From contig CAYWGR010000163.1 of the NCBI GenBank assembly GCA_964458015.1, forward strand, positions 1 through 13,114: DNA of 13,114 nt. The letters run 5' to 3'. The position numbers were made by a program, and so were the translations under genes. Numbering within the stretch: the stretch's first letter is position 1; each line of letters opens with the position of its first letter. Shown here one piece after another: positions 12,520 through 13,114 of the stretch. The notes under the pieces were generated by a model. That model was not told the DNA's origin and made no database searches. It saw only the letters and a list, made by a program, of their open reading frames with translations. The stretch is from CAYWGR01 sp964458015 (GTDB lineage: Bacteria; Planctomycetota; Planctomycetia; Pirellulales; Thermoguttaceae).

Positions 12520-13113
12520 CTAGGCCGCTTTGTCCAACTTCGTCTCGGGCAAATCGCGGATCTGGGCGGGGTTTTCTTCCCAATGCCAGTTGGGCCAGAA
12601 GACCTTCAACTCCAACTCCACGCCCTCGCGCAATATGCTGATCGTGCGGGTTTCATTGCCACGCAGCTTCAACGGAATCACCTTCTCACGCAATAGCATG
12701 ATGGTGTCGCCGACGGGCAGCGATTGTCCGTCGAAGCGGAAGATGATATCGCCGACGCGAAGACCGGCCTTGTCGCCCGGTGCGCCGGGTTGAACCGCCG
12801 TGACGACCACGGCGCCCCGTTGATCGCGATAGGGGAACAGTGCGCCCGGCACGTCCTGGACGTTGCGGAAAAGTCCGCCGAAACAGATACTGCCGCTGCC
12901 GCTGCTGCCGCCGCTGCTTCCAAACAAGCTGCTATAGCCTTGGCCGCCGGTTCCGCCTTGGCCGGTTTTGTTGTCGCCGGTGGCGGTGTTGAACGTGTTC
13001 ACTTCCGACACGCCGGAGAAAATCGGGGCGGCCGTAACGCGAACATAACGTCGATCGGCCGAGATCACGGCCGTGGCAATCAGGTTCGCACCTTCGGGCA
13101 ACGTGATGATGAC
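12520..13113 (-). CDS. PDZ-domain protein, C-terminal part (5' end outside window)
   Basis: 197 codons are visible; the frame is open past the right edge (VIITLPEGANL), so the start lies outside and the TTG-type start at 13101 is not believed. The first 45 visible residues look like the end of a beta-rich domain (AVISADRRYVRV, then EVNTF), a pattern I associate with planctomycete secreted proteins. A Gly/Ser-rich linker follows at about 48-77 with a single Cys just after it. A PDZ domain spans about 98-170, with GAVVVTAVQPGAPGDKAGL and GDIIFRFDGQSL giving the carboxylate-binding loop region and the core strands. A short charged tail ends the protein. No protease domain is visible, so a scaffold or peptide-binding role in the envelope is likely. 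It is convergent with the DHOD-like gene, 251 bases apart. Confidence 0.8.
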   Translation of the reverse strand, partial: VIITLPEGANLIATAVISADRRYVRVTAAPIFSGVSEVNTFNTATGDNKTGQGGTGGQGYSSLFGSSGGSSGSGSICFGGLFRNVQDVPGALFPYRDQRGAVVVTAVQPGAPGDKAGLRVGDIIFRFDGQSLPVGDTIMLLREKVIPLKLRGNETRTISILREGVELELKVFWPNWHWEENPAQIRDLPETKLDKAA

Positions 13114-13114
13114 C

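Overview
The window is chromosomal DNA that most resembles a planctomycete (Pirellulales-like). This is inferred from family resemblance: a DUF1207-type outer-membrane protein, a PDZ protein with a Gly/Ser linker, many secreted proteins with Ala/Pro-rich tails, moderately GC-rich coding DNA and often weak Shine-Dalgarno sites. No rRNA, tRNA, CRISPR array or intact insertion sequence was seen.

Left arm (1-6088, all on the minus strand, read right to left): a DUF1207-like outer-membrane protein; an unrecognised secreted 171-aa protein; a PmtA-like SAM-dependent methyltransferase; a secreted S41 (CtpA-type) protease; a DUF433/DUF5615 toxin-antitoxin-like pair; a secreted alpha/beta hydrolase with an HGGG motif; and the first 116 codons of tsaD (tRNA t6A synthesis), which runs off the left edge. 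From the DUF433 gene down to tsaD the genes are 27, 38 and 56 bases apart and may be co-transcribed.

Centre (6089-10147): a 414-bp divergent region with dyads and a candidate promoter, then nifJ, a complete 1190-aa pyruvate:ferredoxin oxidoreductase starting at GTG 6503 behind an AGGAG site. A strong intrinsic terminator follows.

Right arm (10148-13114): a lower-GC stretch with a possible folded RNA or operator region, a 127-aa membrane protein and a probable 37-aa ORF. Next is a dihydroorotate dehydrogenase-like flavoprotein that lacks the usual catalytic loop and carries the same candidate promoter pattern as nifJ (TTCTCA, 16 bases, TATARK). A convergent intergenic region follows. It holds ten tandem heptamers TAGGGRY and three perfect palindromes. 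The window closes with the C-terminal part of a PDZ protein on the minus strand.

Functionally, nifJ and the DHOD-like gene probably belong together: PFOR makes acetyl-CoA, CO2 and reduced ferredoxin, and the flavoprotein may be a redox partner (inference). The left arm is mostly envelope and housekeeping functions with an embedded toxin-antitoxin-like pair. No clearly new multi-gene system is demonstrable. The best leads are the shared promoter pattern, the non-canonical DHOD-like protein, the same-frame toxin-antitoxin pair, the small ORF and the repeat cluster at 12270-12483.
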